In this document: piece by piece, positions 36,814-45,649 of the stretch
Layout of the letters: every line of letters begins with the position of its first letter
How positions within the stretch are numbered: the first letter of the stretch is position 1
Source of the DNA: JASDSY01 sp041441465
GTDB taxonomy: Bacteria > Muiribacteriota > UBA9980
Assembly: GCA_041441465.1 (NCBI GenBank)
Contig: JASDSY010000025.1
Location: forward strand, 1 to 58,103
Length of the DNA stretch: 58,103 bases
Direction: 5' to 3'
Notes under the pieces: model-generated
The model's database searches: none
What the model was told of the DNA's origin: nothing
The model's input: only the letters and a program-made list of their open reading frames with translations
Made by a program: the position numbers and the translations under genes

Positions 36814-39270
36814 TTATATAAATAAATTTATATTGCCTTTTTCCGCGTCAGAAAGGTAGCTTGCGACGCCGCCTTCAATAACTCCGTCAATCAGTTCCTC
36901 TTTTTTTATGCCCATAAGTTCCATAGACATTTTACATACGACAAGCTTTCCGCCGTTATCAACTATCGACTTCAAAAGCTTATCGAGAGGCTCTACGTTG
37001 TATTTTTTCATAAGCCCTTTTATCATTTGAGTGCCCATGCCAAGCATATTCATTTTAGAAAGAGTGAGCGACGAGACTCCGCGCGGCATCATAATTCCGA
37101 ACATTTTTTCAATGAACGTCTTTTCGGTGCGCACAGGATGAGTTTTACGAAGTATGTTGATACCCCAGAACGTGAAAAAAAGCGATACCTTTTTTCCCAT
37201 CGCAAGGGCGCCGTTAGCGATAATGCATGTAGCCATAGCTTTATCAAAATCATCCGAAAAAACCACCAGCGTAGCCTGATCACTTTTCGACGGCAGGTTT
37301 TGAGTCGAAGCCGAATTCAGGTAACCTGCAGGGCATTTTAAAATTTTAGCTTTTATTACTTTCCCTTTTTCGATGCCTATTATTTTATTGCCGGTGGACC
37401 CGGCGAAAGCCTGGACATCATTATAGAAACTCTGATCCGATGATTCTATTTCTATTATATCGTTATCAGCGGCGTGGTTGAGCGCTTCTTTTAACTTTAA
37501 AAGCGGGCCGGGGCATTGAAGGCCGCAGGCATTAACTTTAATAACAGAAGCGGAAGAAGGATTATCGGTTTTAGTTTGAGTGTCATCAGCGCTCTTATTT
37601 AATTTAGGAACAGCGCCATATTTATTCTGGTTAAAAAACGCGTTATAGCTTTCATAACCGCCCGTTAAATTAACCGCATTAAAGCCATTTTGCATGAGTA
37701 TACGCTGCGCGATATATCCGCGGAGCCCGACCTTGCAGTAAGTTACGATAATTTTATCCTTCGGAAGCTCCGCAAGGCTTTTTCTTAATGAATGAAGCGG
37801 AATATGAATTGCATCCGCGATTTTTCCGCCGGTAATTTCGGCGTCATTTCTGACATCAAGTAAAAGCGCGCCTTTCTTTAAGTATGAATCGAGCTCAAAA
37901 ATATCAATTACGGGCGCAAATCCCGAATTAGCGTTCACCGCGACAAATCCGGCGACATTAACGGGATCTTTTGCCGAGCCGTAGGGCGGCGCGTAAGAAA
38001 GCTCGTAATCCTCGAGATCGTATATAGCAGCGCCGTGGCGTATAGCGGCCGCGAGAACATCTATCCTCTTATCCACTCCGTCGTATCCGGCAGCCTGTGC
38101 GCCGAGTATTTTGCCGTCAGCCGGCGCGAATATGAGTTTCAGATGAATTATGTACGCGCCAGGATAATATCCTGCATGGCTTCCCGAATGTATAGTAACG
38201 GTTTTAAAAGGGATTTTCAATTTAGTTAAAAGCTCGCTGTTAGCGCCGGTCGAAGCGCAGGCCATGTCAAAAACCTTGACGATACTTGTTCCCTGAGTGT
38301 TTTTATATTCCGATTTCAGGCCGCATATATTATTTGCGGCGATACGTGCCTGACGGTTCGCGGGGCCGGCAAGCGGAATTTTAGTTTTTTCGCCGGTAAC
38401 GAAATTAACGGTTTCACATGCGTCGCCGACAGCGTATATGAATTCGTCGGAAGTGCGCATGGCCGAATCCACCTGAATAGCCCCGGACGGGCCGATTTTC
38501 AGCCCGGCTTTTTTGGCAAGGCCGGTTTCAGGAATAACGCCTATGGCTAAAATTATCATATCAGCCTCGATCTCGCGGCCGCTCCCAAGAATCAGACTTG
38601 ATTTCCGGCCGGACTGCCGCTTAATTTCCGAAACACGGTCGGACAGAATTAAATTAATTCCGCGCGATTTCATTTCGATATGCGCAAACGCCGCGATATC
38701 GGGATCCAGGAATTTAAGGACCTGATCCTGCATTTCCACTAAAGTCACTTCAAGCCCTTTTTCAATGAGATTTTCGGCCGTTTCAACTCCTATAAAACCG
38801 CCGCCTATGACTACGGCAGTCTTTGCTTTATTATTGACGGAAGCTATTATTTTTTCCATATCAGGTATATTTCTGAGAGTAAAAACGTCAGGCCCGTCCA
38901 GTCCCGGTATCGGCGGTTTAACCGGCGAAGCACCCGGCGACAGAATAAGAAAATCATAATTATCTTTAAAAATTTCGCCTGTAACAAGATTTTTAACGTC
39001 TATAGTCCTGGCCGGCGCATCGATATCGATAACTTCGTGCATCGTTTTTATGCCCATATTAAAGCGCGCAGTCATATTCTCGACAGTTTGAACCAAAAGC
39101 GAGGCTTTATCCGTAATAACCCCGCCAATATGATAAGGCAGACCGCAGTTAGCGAAAGAAATATATTCGCCGCGCTCATACATGGTAATCTCGGCAGTTT
39201 CATCGAGCCTGCGCAGTCTCGCGGCCGCCGAAGCTCCGCCGGCAACGCCGCCTATGATTATTATTTTCAT
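36814..39270 (-). CDS. Four-domain CoA-disulfide/persulfide reductase: FAD-NAD(P)H oxidoreductase + rhodanese + TusA + DsrE-like
   Basis: 818 aa. Residues 1-440 form a pyridine-nucleotide-disulfide oxidoreductase with IIIGGVAGGASAAARLRR (FAD) and the single active Cys42 in FANCGLPYHIGG, the mark of CoA-disulfide and CoA-persulfide reductases. Residues about 465-555 are a rhodanese domain with active loop YCKVGLRGY (Cys near 511). Near 575-645 is a TusA domain with CGLQCPGPLLKLKEAL. The end (about 660-818) is a DsrE-like domain related to peroxiredoxin-family sulfur proteins. The fusion suggests sulfane sulfur passed between Cys residues and reduced with NAD(P)H. Such fusions are known in anaerobes. 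Monocistronic, with its own promoter (39365-39393) and a leader hairpin. Confidence 0.93.
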   Translation of the reverse strand: MKIIIIGGVAGGASAAARLRRLDETAEITMYERGEYISFANCGLPYHIGGVITDKASLLVQTVENMTARFNMGIKTMHEVIDIDAPARTIDVKNLVTGEIFKDNYDFLILSPGASPVKPPIPGLDGPDVFTLRNIPDMEKIIASVNNKAKTAVVIGGGFIGVETAENLIEKGLEVTLVEMQDQVLKFLDPDIAAFAHIEMKSRGINLILSDRVSEIKRQSGRKSSLILGSGREIEADMIILAIGVIPETGLAKKAGLKIGPSGAIQVDSAMRTSDEFIYAVGDACETVNFVTGEKTKIPLAGPANRQARIAANNICGLKSEYKNTQGTSIVKVFDMACASTGANSELLTKLKIPFKTVTIHSGSHAGYYPGAYIIHLKLIFAPADGKILGAQAAGYDGVDKRIDVLAAAIRHGAAIYDLEDYELSYAPPYGSAKDPVNVAGFVAVNANSGFAPVIDIFELDSYLKKGALLLDVRNDAEITGGKIADAIHIPLHSLRKSLAELPKDKIIVTYCKVGLRGYIAQRILMQNGFNAVNLTGGYESYNAFFNQNKYGAVPKLNKSADDTQTKTDNPSSASVIKVNACGLQCPGPLLKLKEALNHAADNDIIEIESSDQSFYNDVQAFAGSTGNKIIGIEKGKVIKAKILKCPAGYLNSASTQNLPSKSDQATLVVFSDDFDKAMATCIIANGALAMGKKVSLFFTFWGINILRKTHPVRTEKTFIEKMFGIMMPRGVSSLTLSKMNMLGMGTQMIKGLMKKYNVEPLDKLLKSIVDNGGKLVVCKMSMELMGIKKEELIDGVIEGGVASYLSDAEKGNINLFI

Positions 39271-39298
39271 AAAAACCTCCGTTTTTTTTATCCGTTAC

Positions 39299-39319
39299 AT
39301 CCGGCAATAAAAACCGGAT
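39299..39319 (-). promoter_or_regulatory. Hairpin in the 5' leader of the CoA-disulfide reductase gene
   Basis: ATCCGG/CCGGAT arms with a 9-nt loop lie in the transcribed leader, about 30 nt ahead of the start codon. No long T-tract follows on the minus strand. It may stabilise the mRNA or bind a regulator. Confidence 0.35.
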
Positions 39320-39364
39320 TAAAATAAATTCGTATAATATATTTTACTAATATACTATATTTTA

Positions 39365-39393
39365 ATTCTACCACACTTCTCGATTTTTAACAA
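39365..39393 (-). promoter_or_regulatory. Sigma70-type promoter of the CoA-disulfide reductase fusion gene
   Basis: On the minus strand: TTGTTA, 17-nt spacer, TAGAAT, with TGG extended -10. The predicted leader is about 90 nt. Confidence 0.55.
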
Positions 39394-39533
39394 GACATAT
39401 TTGAAAAAAAACAATTTTTATGTTATAACTTGTTCATAATTATTTTATAATTTTGACTGTGTAAATTTCGAATTTATTAATTTAAATAACATGCAGAAAA
39501 AAATTCAATAAATCGTTTATAGAAAGAAAAAAT

Positions 39534-42176
39534 ATGGCAATTAAAAACTTTTCAATAAAGATAAAAGGGCGCGTGCAGGGTGTCGGATTCAGGCCGTTCA
39601 TATATAAGCTTGCCGCGGAAACAGGCGTCAACGGCTATGTGCGTAACGGAATCAGCGGAGTGGACATAGAAATAGAAGGAGACGAAGAAAAAGCCTTAAA
39701 ATTTATCGAGAATGTCAAAAATAACAAACCCGCCCTTGCCTTAATAGAGCGAACGGAAATATCAGAAACGGCTCTCAAAAACTACTGCGATTTTCAAATA
39801 ATAAAATCCGACGACGGCAGATTCGAAACGGCACGAAATGTTTTCGTGTCGCCGGACACCGCGACATGCCGTGATTGCGAAAATGACATTTTCAACAAAA
39901 ACGACAGGCGCTATCTCTATCCGTTCACAAATTGCACAAACTGCGGGCCGCGCTATACGATTATCGAAAAACTGCCTTATGACCGAATTTACACGGTAAT
40001 GAACAAATTTCCAATGTGCGATAAATGCCTGAACGAATATGAAAATCCGGCCGACAGAAGATTCCATGCCCAGCCGAACGCCTGTCCAGACTGCGGCCCC
40101 GGCATTTATTTAATAGAAAACCTGCAAAAATTAAAAAACACTTCAAACACGCCTGACAATATATACTTTGGAAAATTATGCGATACATTCGATTATTTTA
40201 AAAATTCCGGCGCGGTCGAAAGCGCAATTAAAAAACTTATAAATTTAATCGAAACCGGCAGAATTGCGGCAATACTCGGGCTTGGCGGCTTTCATATCGC
40301 CTGCCGCGCAGACGACGACAGGGTTATCGAAAAATTAAGAAATCTTAAAAACCGGCCGGCAAAACCTTTCGCCATGATGGCGCCGGATATAGAAACCATT
40401 AAAAATTACTGCGAAGTATCGGAAGCAGAAGAAGGATTACTGAAATCGCCGGCGGCGCCAATAGTGTTATTAAAAAAGAAAAAGCGTATCAGCGAAAAAA
40501 TTAAATTGGCAAAACAGGTTGCGCCTGAAAATTATTGCTACGGCTTCATGCTGCCATATACGCCGCTTCATAAAATTTTAATGGCTTATTACCGGAAGCC
40601 GCTTATAATGACATCCGGCAATTTAAGCGACGAACCTATATGCTACAAACCAGAGGAAGCATTCACGAGCCTTTCACAAATCTGCGGCTGCGCGCTTATA
40701 CATAACAGGCCGATTCTGATTCCTTGCGACGATTCCGTCATGGCGTCAGAAAACGAAAGAATATTCACGATAAGGCCGGCGCGCGGAATTTCGCCTTATA
40801 TCTTCAACCCCGATAATCACGCGGACGAAAGCCGGACGGATAATATAAAAAAGCATGAACGGCAGCACGCGGATACTCACATCGATAAAAAAACAGCAAA
40901 TGAAGAAGTTTCAGATAACTGCCGGCCTGCTCAAATATTCGCCGCCGGTAACATCTTAAAAAACACAATTTCGATAAATCTTGACGAAAAAATTTTAGTA
41001 TCGCAATTTATAGGCGATATGGATAATCCCGATAATTACTCATTATTCGAAAAAACAGCGGCGCACATCGAAAATTTATATAACCTTAAATTTACGGAAT
41101 TTTTATCAGACATGCATCCTGATTCGCCGGCACTGAAATTCATTGAAAAAAAATCTTCAGAAACTTTTGACATAAAATATCACAGCCATCGGAATAAGCC
41201 GGAACCTGAAACCTATCATATTCAACACCACTACGCCCACGCTCTTTCGGTAATGGCGGAAAATAAAATTTCAGATAAAGTAATAGCGCTTTCCTTCGAC
41301 GGCACCGGGTTCGGCACGGACAGCAGCGTATGGGGCGGGGAATTCCTGGTATGCACCCCGCAAACCTTCAAACGCGCCGGCCATTTCGAAAATGTAACAT
41401 TCCATAATTATGACAACTCGGTCAAATTAGTATCAAATCTCGCTCTCGCTGCCGCATTATGTTTTTCAGACTTTCTTGCGCCGGATGAAATAAACTGGAT
41501 TAACAACCGCTGCTTAAAAAATTTCAGCGAATCAGACAAAAAAATAATAAGCGCCGCGCACTCTAAAAATATAAACTGCGTCAAATCATCATCACTCGGA
41601 AGAATTTTTGACATCATAGCGGTGCTTTGCGGCTTTAATAAAAACGTGTCATTCGAAGGCGAAGCGGCCGTTTATCTTGAATCGGCCGCGGCAAATTATG
41701 CGATGAATAATTCCATAGATATTTTTAATCCCGAATTTTACGGCAGCGATACTTTTTATAGCTATTATTCGGCATTAAACCCCGATGCCGCAAAAATACC
41801 GCCGTCTGATAATTTCATGGAATCAGACGAAAATAATAACATTATTATCAAATGGCGAAATTTATTCAAATCAGCGGCCGCGAATTTAATGAATTCACAT
41901 TCACCAGCGGAAACGGCCTTAGCTTTTCACATATCGGCGGCAAAATATTCGGTTGAAACCGCGGCAACGCTCGCGAAAATTAACGAAACTGAGAAAATTT
42001 GCCTTTCGGGCGGAGTATTTTTCAACCGGATTCTTCTTTCTCTTATAATGAACGGGCTCAGGCAAAAAAAACTCGAGGTGTTCACCCCGAAATATTTAAG
42101 CTTCGGCGACAGCGCCATATCGGCAGGGCAATGTTATTATTCATTAAACCGCAGAATTTTTAAAAACCGCAATTAA
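39534..42176 (+). CDS. hypF: Hydrogenase maturation carbamoyltransferase HypF
   Basis: Converts carbamoyl phosphate and ATP to a carbamoyl group loaded on HypE, which becomes the cyanide ligands of [NiFe]-hydrogenase. 880 aa, somewhat long for the family. Parts in order: acylphosphatase-like domain (KGRVQGVGFRPFIYKLA, residues 11-27); two zinc fingers (CRDCEND, NCTNCGPRYT, CDKCLNEY, ACPDCGP, about 110-190); a YrdC-like domain (about 220-425); a Kae1-like C-terminal domain with HHYAHALSVMAE and SFDGTGFGTD. A polar His/Asp/Lys-rich insert (about 425-468) between YrdC and Kae1 parts accounts for some extra length. No hydrogenase or other hyp gene is in the window. The ribosome site is weak (AGAAAGAAAAA). 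Confidence 0.96.
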   Translation: MAIKNFSIKIKGRVQGVGFRPFIYKLAAETGVNGYVRNGISGVDIEIEGDEEKALKFIENVKNNKPALALIERTEISETALKNYCDFQIIKSDDGRFETARNVFVSPDTATCRDCENDIFNKNDRRYLYPFTNCTNCGPRYTIIEKLPYDRIYTVMNKFPMCDKCLNEYENPADRRFHAQPNACPDCGPGIYLIENLQKLKNTSNTPDNIYFGKLCDTFDYFKNSGAVESAIKKLINLIETGRIAAILGLGGFHIACRADDDRVIEKLRNLKNRPAKPFAMMAPDIETIKNYCEVSEAEEGLLKSPAAPIVLLKKKKRISEKIKLAKQVAPENYCYGFMLPYTPLHKILMAYYRKPLIMTSGNLSDEPICYKPEEAFTSLSQICGCALIHNRPILIPCDDSVMASENERIFTIRPARGISPYIFNPDNHADESRTDNIKKHERQHADTHIDKKTANEEVSDNCRPAQIFAAGNILKNTISINLDEKILVSQFIGDMDNPDNYSLFEKTAAHIENLYNLKFTEFLSDMHPDSPALKFIEKKSSETFDIKYHSHRNKPEPETYHIQHHYAHALSVMAENKISDKVIALSFDGTGFGTDSSVWGGEFLVCTPQTFKRAGHFENVTFHNYDNSVKLVSNLALAAALCFSDFLAPDEINWINNRCLKNFSESDKKIISAAHSKNINCVKSSSLGRIFDIIAVLCGFNKNVSFEGEAAVYLESAAANYAMNNSIDIFNPEFYGSDTFYSYYSALNPDAAKIPPSDNFMESDENNNIIIKWRNLFKSAAANLMNSHSPAETALAFHISAAKYSVETAATLAKINETEKICLSGGVFFNRILLSLIMNGLRQKKLEVFTPKYLSFGDSAISAGQCYYSLNRRIFKNRN

Positions 42177-42396
42177 AATGCTTCAAGTAATTTTCTGACT
42201 TGTTAAATACCATTATTTTATAAGACATTTGAAAAAAAATATGATATAAATCCAACTTTTTTAGAAATTTATTATTCAGACACTAAAATTATTTTTTTTA
42301 ATATGTCCAATTCTGTTAAAATCAAGCGCCTAAATTTAAATTAATTAACACAAGCCGCAATTTCGATAAAATTTACATTAAAATTCATAACACCCG

Positions 42397-42425
42397 TTGA
42401 AAAAAATAAAATATTTAATTATAAT
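42397..42425 (+). promoter_or_regulatory. Sigma70-type promoter of the dGTPase gene
   Basis: TTGAAA, 17-nt spacer, perfect TATAAT. The predicted start of transcription (about 42432) falls after the GTG at 42429, so the ATG at 42471 must be the real start of the dGTPase. Apart from this promoter, the hypF-dgt gap (42177-42470) holds nothing I can support. Confidence 0.6.
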
Positions 42426-42470
42426 TATGTGATAACTTCAAAACCCCGAAAAAAGGAGACGCAAAAAACT

Positions 42471-43706
42471 ATGCCGGATATAAAACGCAATTTATTTGAA
42501 AACGACGGTGTAAAGCCGTGCAATTCAAAATGGGACGCAGCAGTCAAAAGGGAAAGAAGCATTTACCGCCGTGAAAATGAAATGCGCAGCGAATTCGCGC
42601 GGGACTATACAAGGATACTTCACAGCGGCGCGTACCGCCGTTTAAAACATAAAACGCAGGTTTTTTGCGCTACCAATAATGACCACGTATGCACGCGCAT
42701 CGAGCACGTAACGCATGTGGCGTCCGTAAGCAACACAATAGCGGATGTTTTAGGTTTAAATACCGAACTCACCAATGCAATCGCCATAGGCCACGATCTA
42801 GGCCACGCGCCGTTCGGCCATACCGGCGAAATTTTCATCCGCGAAATCACAAAAAAAGAATTAGGCGAAACATTCTGGCACGAAAAAAACGGCCTGCGTT
42901 TCGTCGATAAATGCGAAACTCTCGAAGACGACCGCGGCATCGAACGCAACTTAAATCTTACCTACGCAGTCCGCGACGGAATAATATCGCACTGCGGCGA
43001 GGTTAACGAAAACGCTATTTTCCCGAGAAATGAAGCAATAGCCCTGGAAACAATAGAAAGGCCGAGCCAATATCAGCCGTTTACATGGGAAGGCTGCATA
43101 GTAAAAATTTCAGACAAAATTTCTTATCTCGGCCGCGATATAGAGGACGCTCTGAGATTAAACATATTAACCGACTCGCAATTAAAAGAACTGCGGCAGA
43201 TATTGAAAAAAACCGTCGACGTCGAAATCGGCGGCCTGAATAATACTGTATTAATGCATGATTTTATAAAAGACCTGTGTATATCCAGCAACCCGCGCGA
43301 AGGCATTAAATTTTCAAATAAATACCTCGAACTCATTAATATGATTAAGGAATTCAATTATAAAAATATATACTTTCACAAACGTCTGGGAAACTATATT
43401 AAATATGCCGAATTGATAATAAACTCCATTTTTAACGGCATCAAAGAGTTTTACGCCGGCGGCGACACTCTTAACGAAATAAAAAAATATCAGAAATTTT
43501 ATCCGGTGCTTACCAAAAATTTCAGCGAATGGCTTATGAAATATTCCGATTTAAATGATAGAAAAAGCCCCGACAACCGCTTTGAAAATGAAATTCTTTA
43601 CAGAATTGAAAACAGGAAAGATTTCCTGGTCGCCATAATAGATTTTATTTCAGGAATGACCGATCATTTCGCGATAAGCGTCTTCGGCGAAATGACAAAT
43701 TTTTAA
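42471..43706 (+). CDS. dgt: Deoxyguanosinetriphosphate triphosphohydrolase-like protein (HD domain)
   Basis: 411 aa with the start chosen at ATG 42471, which follows AAAAGGAG by 12 nt; an upstream in-frame GTG at 42429 lies before the predicted transcript start. HD-superfamily metal residues are visible: RIEHVTHVASVSN, then IGHDLGHAPFGHTGE (HD pair), and the later Asp-containing KISDKISYLGRDIEDAL. The opening (RRLKHKTQVF) is typical of the dGTPase-like branch. The family hydrolyses dNTPs to deoxynucleoside plus triphosphate, affecting dNTP pools; members also act in phage resistance. It stands alone downstream of hypF with its own promoter. Confidence 0.93.
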   Translation: MPDIKRNLFENDGVKPCNSKWDAAVKRERSIYRRENEMRSEFARDYTRILHSGAYRRLKHKTQVFCATNNDHVCTRIEHVTHVASVSNTIADVLGLNTELTNAIAIGHDLGHAPFGHTGEIFIREITKKELGETFWHEKNGLRFVDKCETLEDDRGIERNLNLTYAVRDGIISHCGEVNENAIFPRNEAIALETIERPSQYQPFTWEGCIVKISDKISYLGRDIEDALRLNILTDSQLKELRQILKKTVDVEIGGLNNTVLMHDFIKDLCISSNPREGIKFSNKYLELINMIKEFNYKNIYFHKRLGNYIKYAELIINSIFNGIKEFYAGGDTLNEIKKYQKFYPVLTKNFSEWLMKYSDLNDRKSPDNRFENEILYRIENRKDFLVAIIDFISGMTDHFAISVFGEMTNF

Positions 43707-43864
43707 CGAGACTGATTAATTTTAAAACCAAATACATAAATAAAACAGAATATCAAATAATTTGTACGAAATTAATTTTTTTCAGGAAATATTTTTATTT
43801 GTCAGACAGATTTCATAATATATCTTAAAACAGGTTCAAAAAAAGAAAAATGAGGCTATATAAT

Positions 43865-44371
43865 TTATTCGCGGTAATTCGGCGGAAGTTTTTTTAAAAT
43901 TAATTCGCCGGCGAAAATCCCGGCCGCGGCCGTGAAAAATTGAACAGCCAATACCGTAAACAATATATATTCAGCCGCTTTATCGATATTAAAAATTTTC
44001 AGGGCGGCCAAACCGCCGGCCCAAATTACCGAAGACTTCAAAAAAGGCGCCAGGGCGTACTTTAAAACCGCCGGCCCGCTTTCTTTAAAAGCATTATAAG
44101 TATAAGCATAAATCATATTTCCGGCGGCAATTACCGGCACCATCGGAAATAGAGGCGGCGGAAGATGGCCTGTCGCGGCCGCGCCGCACGGCGTTAATAA
44201 GGCGAGCATTAATGCGTATTTCAAGCCCGAAGTGAATATTATTATTATATAAAACGAATTTACTATTATCCCGGTCGCTATTTTCGGAATGCCTGCAAAT
44301 TGAACGGCAATCGTAAAGGCAAACAGCAGTCCTGTCAATATAGTGTTTTTAAGAATTGTTTTATTACCCAC
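43865..44371 (-). CDS. Small polytopic membrane protein (168 aa), ECF S-component-like
   Basis: Five or six hydrophobic segments fill almost the whole length; the compact layout, with PKIATGIIVNSFYIIIIF in the second segment, resembles S-components of ECF vitamin/metal transporters and related small permeases. The substrate cannot be told and no ECF ATPase or T-component is nearby. It starts 11 nt after the WG-repeat gene and so is probably co-transcribed with it. The ECF link is tentative. Confidence 0.6.
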   Translation of the reverse strand: MGNKTILKNTILTGLLFAFTIAVQFAGIPKIATGIIVNSFYIIIIFTSGLKYALMLALLTPCGAAATGHLPPPLFPMVPVIAAGNMIYAYTYNAFKESGPAVLKYALAPFLKSSVIWAGGLAALKIFNIDKAAEYILFTVLAVQFFTAAAGIFAGELILKKLPPNYRE

Positions 44372-44382
44372 ATTTTACCTTT

Positions 44383-45432
44383 TTATATTATATTAACGCG
44401 CGCAAGGCCTTCGGAAAAGTTCCAGACCATGTCATATTCAGGTTTAATAACTATATTTCCCTTACCGTCAATAAACAGCCAGCGGTGATCGGTACGGACG
44501 ATAGCAAGGCCTTCCTTGAATTCGCCGGCAAGAGTATATTGCGGATTTATCATGAAACGTCCTGTTTTGTCGATATATCCGCAGCGGCCGACCTGCCATT
44601 TGCCTACATAAACATGCGCGAGGTTTTCCGAGAAAGAAACCGCGTTATCAAATTGCGGCCTGATCACCATATGCCCTAATGCATTGATATAACCCCATTT
44701 ATCTTCTGCCAGTACAGCGGCGAGCCCGCTTGATAGCGGCCACGCCCAGTCGAGATGAAACCCGACTACAAGCGTCCCTGAAGTGTTTACATAACCCCAT
44801 TTCTTGTCAACACAGACAGCGGCAAGGCCTTCGGTAAACTGCCAGGCTTTGTCGAAACGCGGTTTTATGATAAAATTAGCGTCCTTATCTATAAAACCAA
44901 GACGAGCGCCAATCTGAACTTTTGCAACACCCTCGCTGAATCTCCCGGCTTTATCAAATTGCGGGTTTATCACGAATAATCCCGTCTTATCCACAAATCC
45001 CCAGCGTCCGCCGATCGAGACCGCGGCAAGGCCTTCGCTGAATTTTTGCGCGTTATCAAATTGCGGCGGTATGACCATAAGCCCCAAATTATTTATATAT
45101 CCGTATTTACCGCCTATCATAACAGGCGCGAGGCCTTCGCAAAAACTTTCGCATTCGTCGAATTGCGGAAACACAATAACCTGGCCGGTTTTATCTATAT
45201 AACCGTAACGCCCTTCGAATTTGACTTTGGCAAGGCCTTCGGAAAAATCATCGGCATCGTCAAATTGAAAATTTATAGCAAGTTTTCCGTTCCTGTCTAT
45301 ATAGCCAAATTTGCCATTATACGGCCTCTGGTGCGGCTCCTCTGAAGGGCGCAGATTAAAACCGGCTTCAGCGCGGCCCGCAGAAAGCGCCAGATATGAT
45401 AAAATCACAGAAATAAAAATCAAATAAAACAT
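44383..45432 (-). CDS. Exported WG-repeat protein
   Basis: 349 aa. A signal peptide ends near AEAG. The remainder is nine WG (beta-propeller-like) repeats, each with a WGYIDKTG-like core followed by a hydrophobic -VI-PQFD segment and an F-SEGLA-V strand. WG proteins are widespread in bacteria with largely unknown roles, often surface or periplasmic binding. The last repeat is divergent (WLFIDGKGN). The downstream 168-aa membrane protein is only 11 nt away. Repeats are similar enough to suggest expansion by duplication. Confidence 0.9.
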   Translation of the reverse strand: MFYLIFISVILSYLALSAGRAEAGFNLRPSEEPHQRPYNGKFGYIDRNGKLAINFQFDDADDFSEGLAKVKFEGRYGYIDKTGQVIVFPQFDECESFCEGLAPVMIGGKYGYINNLGLMVIPPQFDNAQKFSEGLAAVSIGGRWGFVDKTGLFVINPQFDKAGRFSEGVAKVQIGARLGFIDKDANFIIKPRFDKAWQFTEGLAAVCVDKKWGYVNTSGTLVVGFHLDWAWPLSSGLAAVLAEDKWGYINALGHMVIRPQFDNAVSFSENLAHVYVGKWQVGRCGYIDKTGRFMINPQYTLAGEFKEGLAIVRTDHRWLFIDGKGNIVIKPEYDMVWNFSEGLARVNII

Positions 45433-45649
45433 TTAAAACTCCAATTGAAAATAAACTTTTTCATTTAATCGGTCCGCAGCAGGAATAACTCCAAAAGTAT
45501 AATAAATTCGCTTGAATATCAGTTCAAAATTTTAAAAATCTGTTAATAACAATAAAATATTCCAATAACATTTATATTTTATAAAAAATAAAAAGGGGTT
45601 TTTAATTATTTCCGAGACTTGTTTTTCAATTTAATCCGGAATAAACACC

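Noticed and set aside
42429..42470. A GTG start for the dGTPase 42 nt upstream
   Set aside because: It lies before the predicted transcription start; the ATG at 42471 has AAAAGGAG and fits family length.
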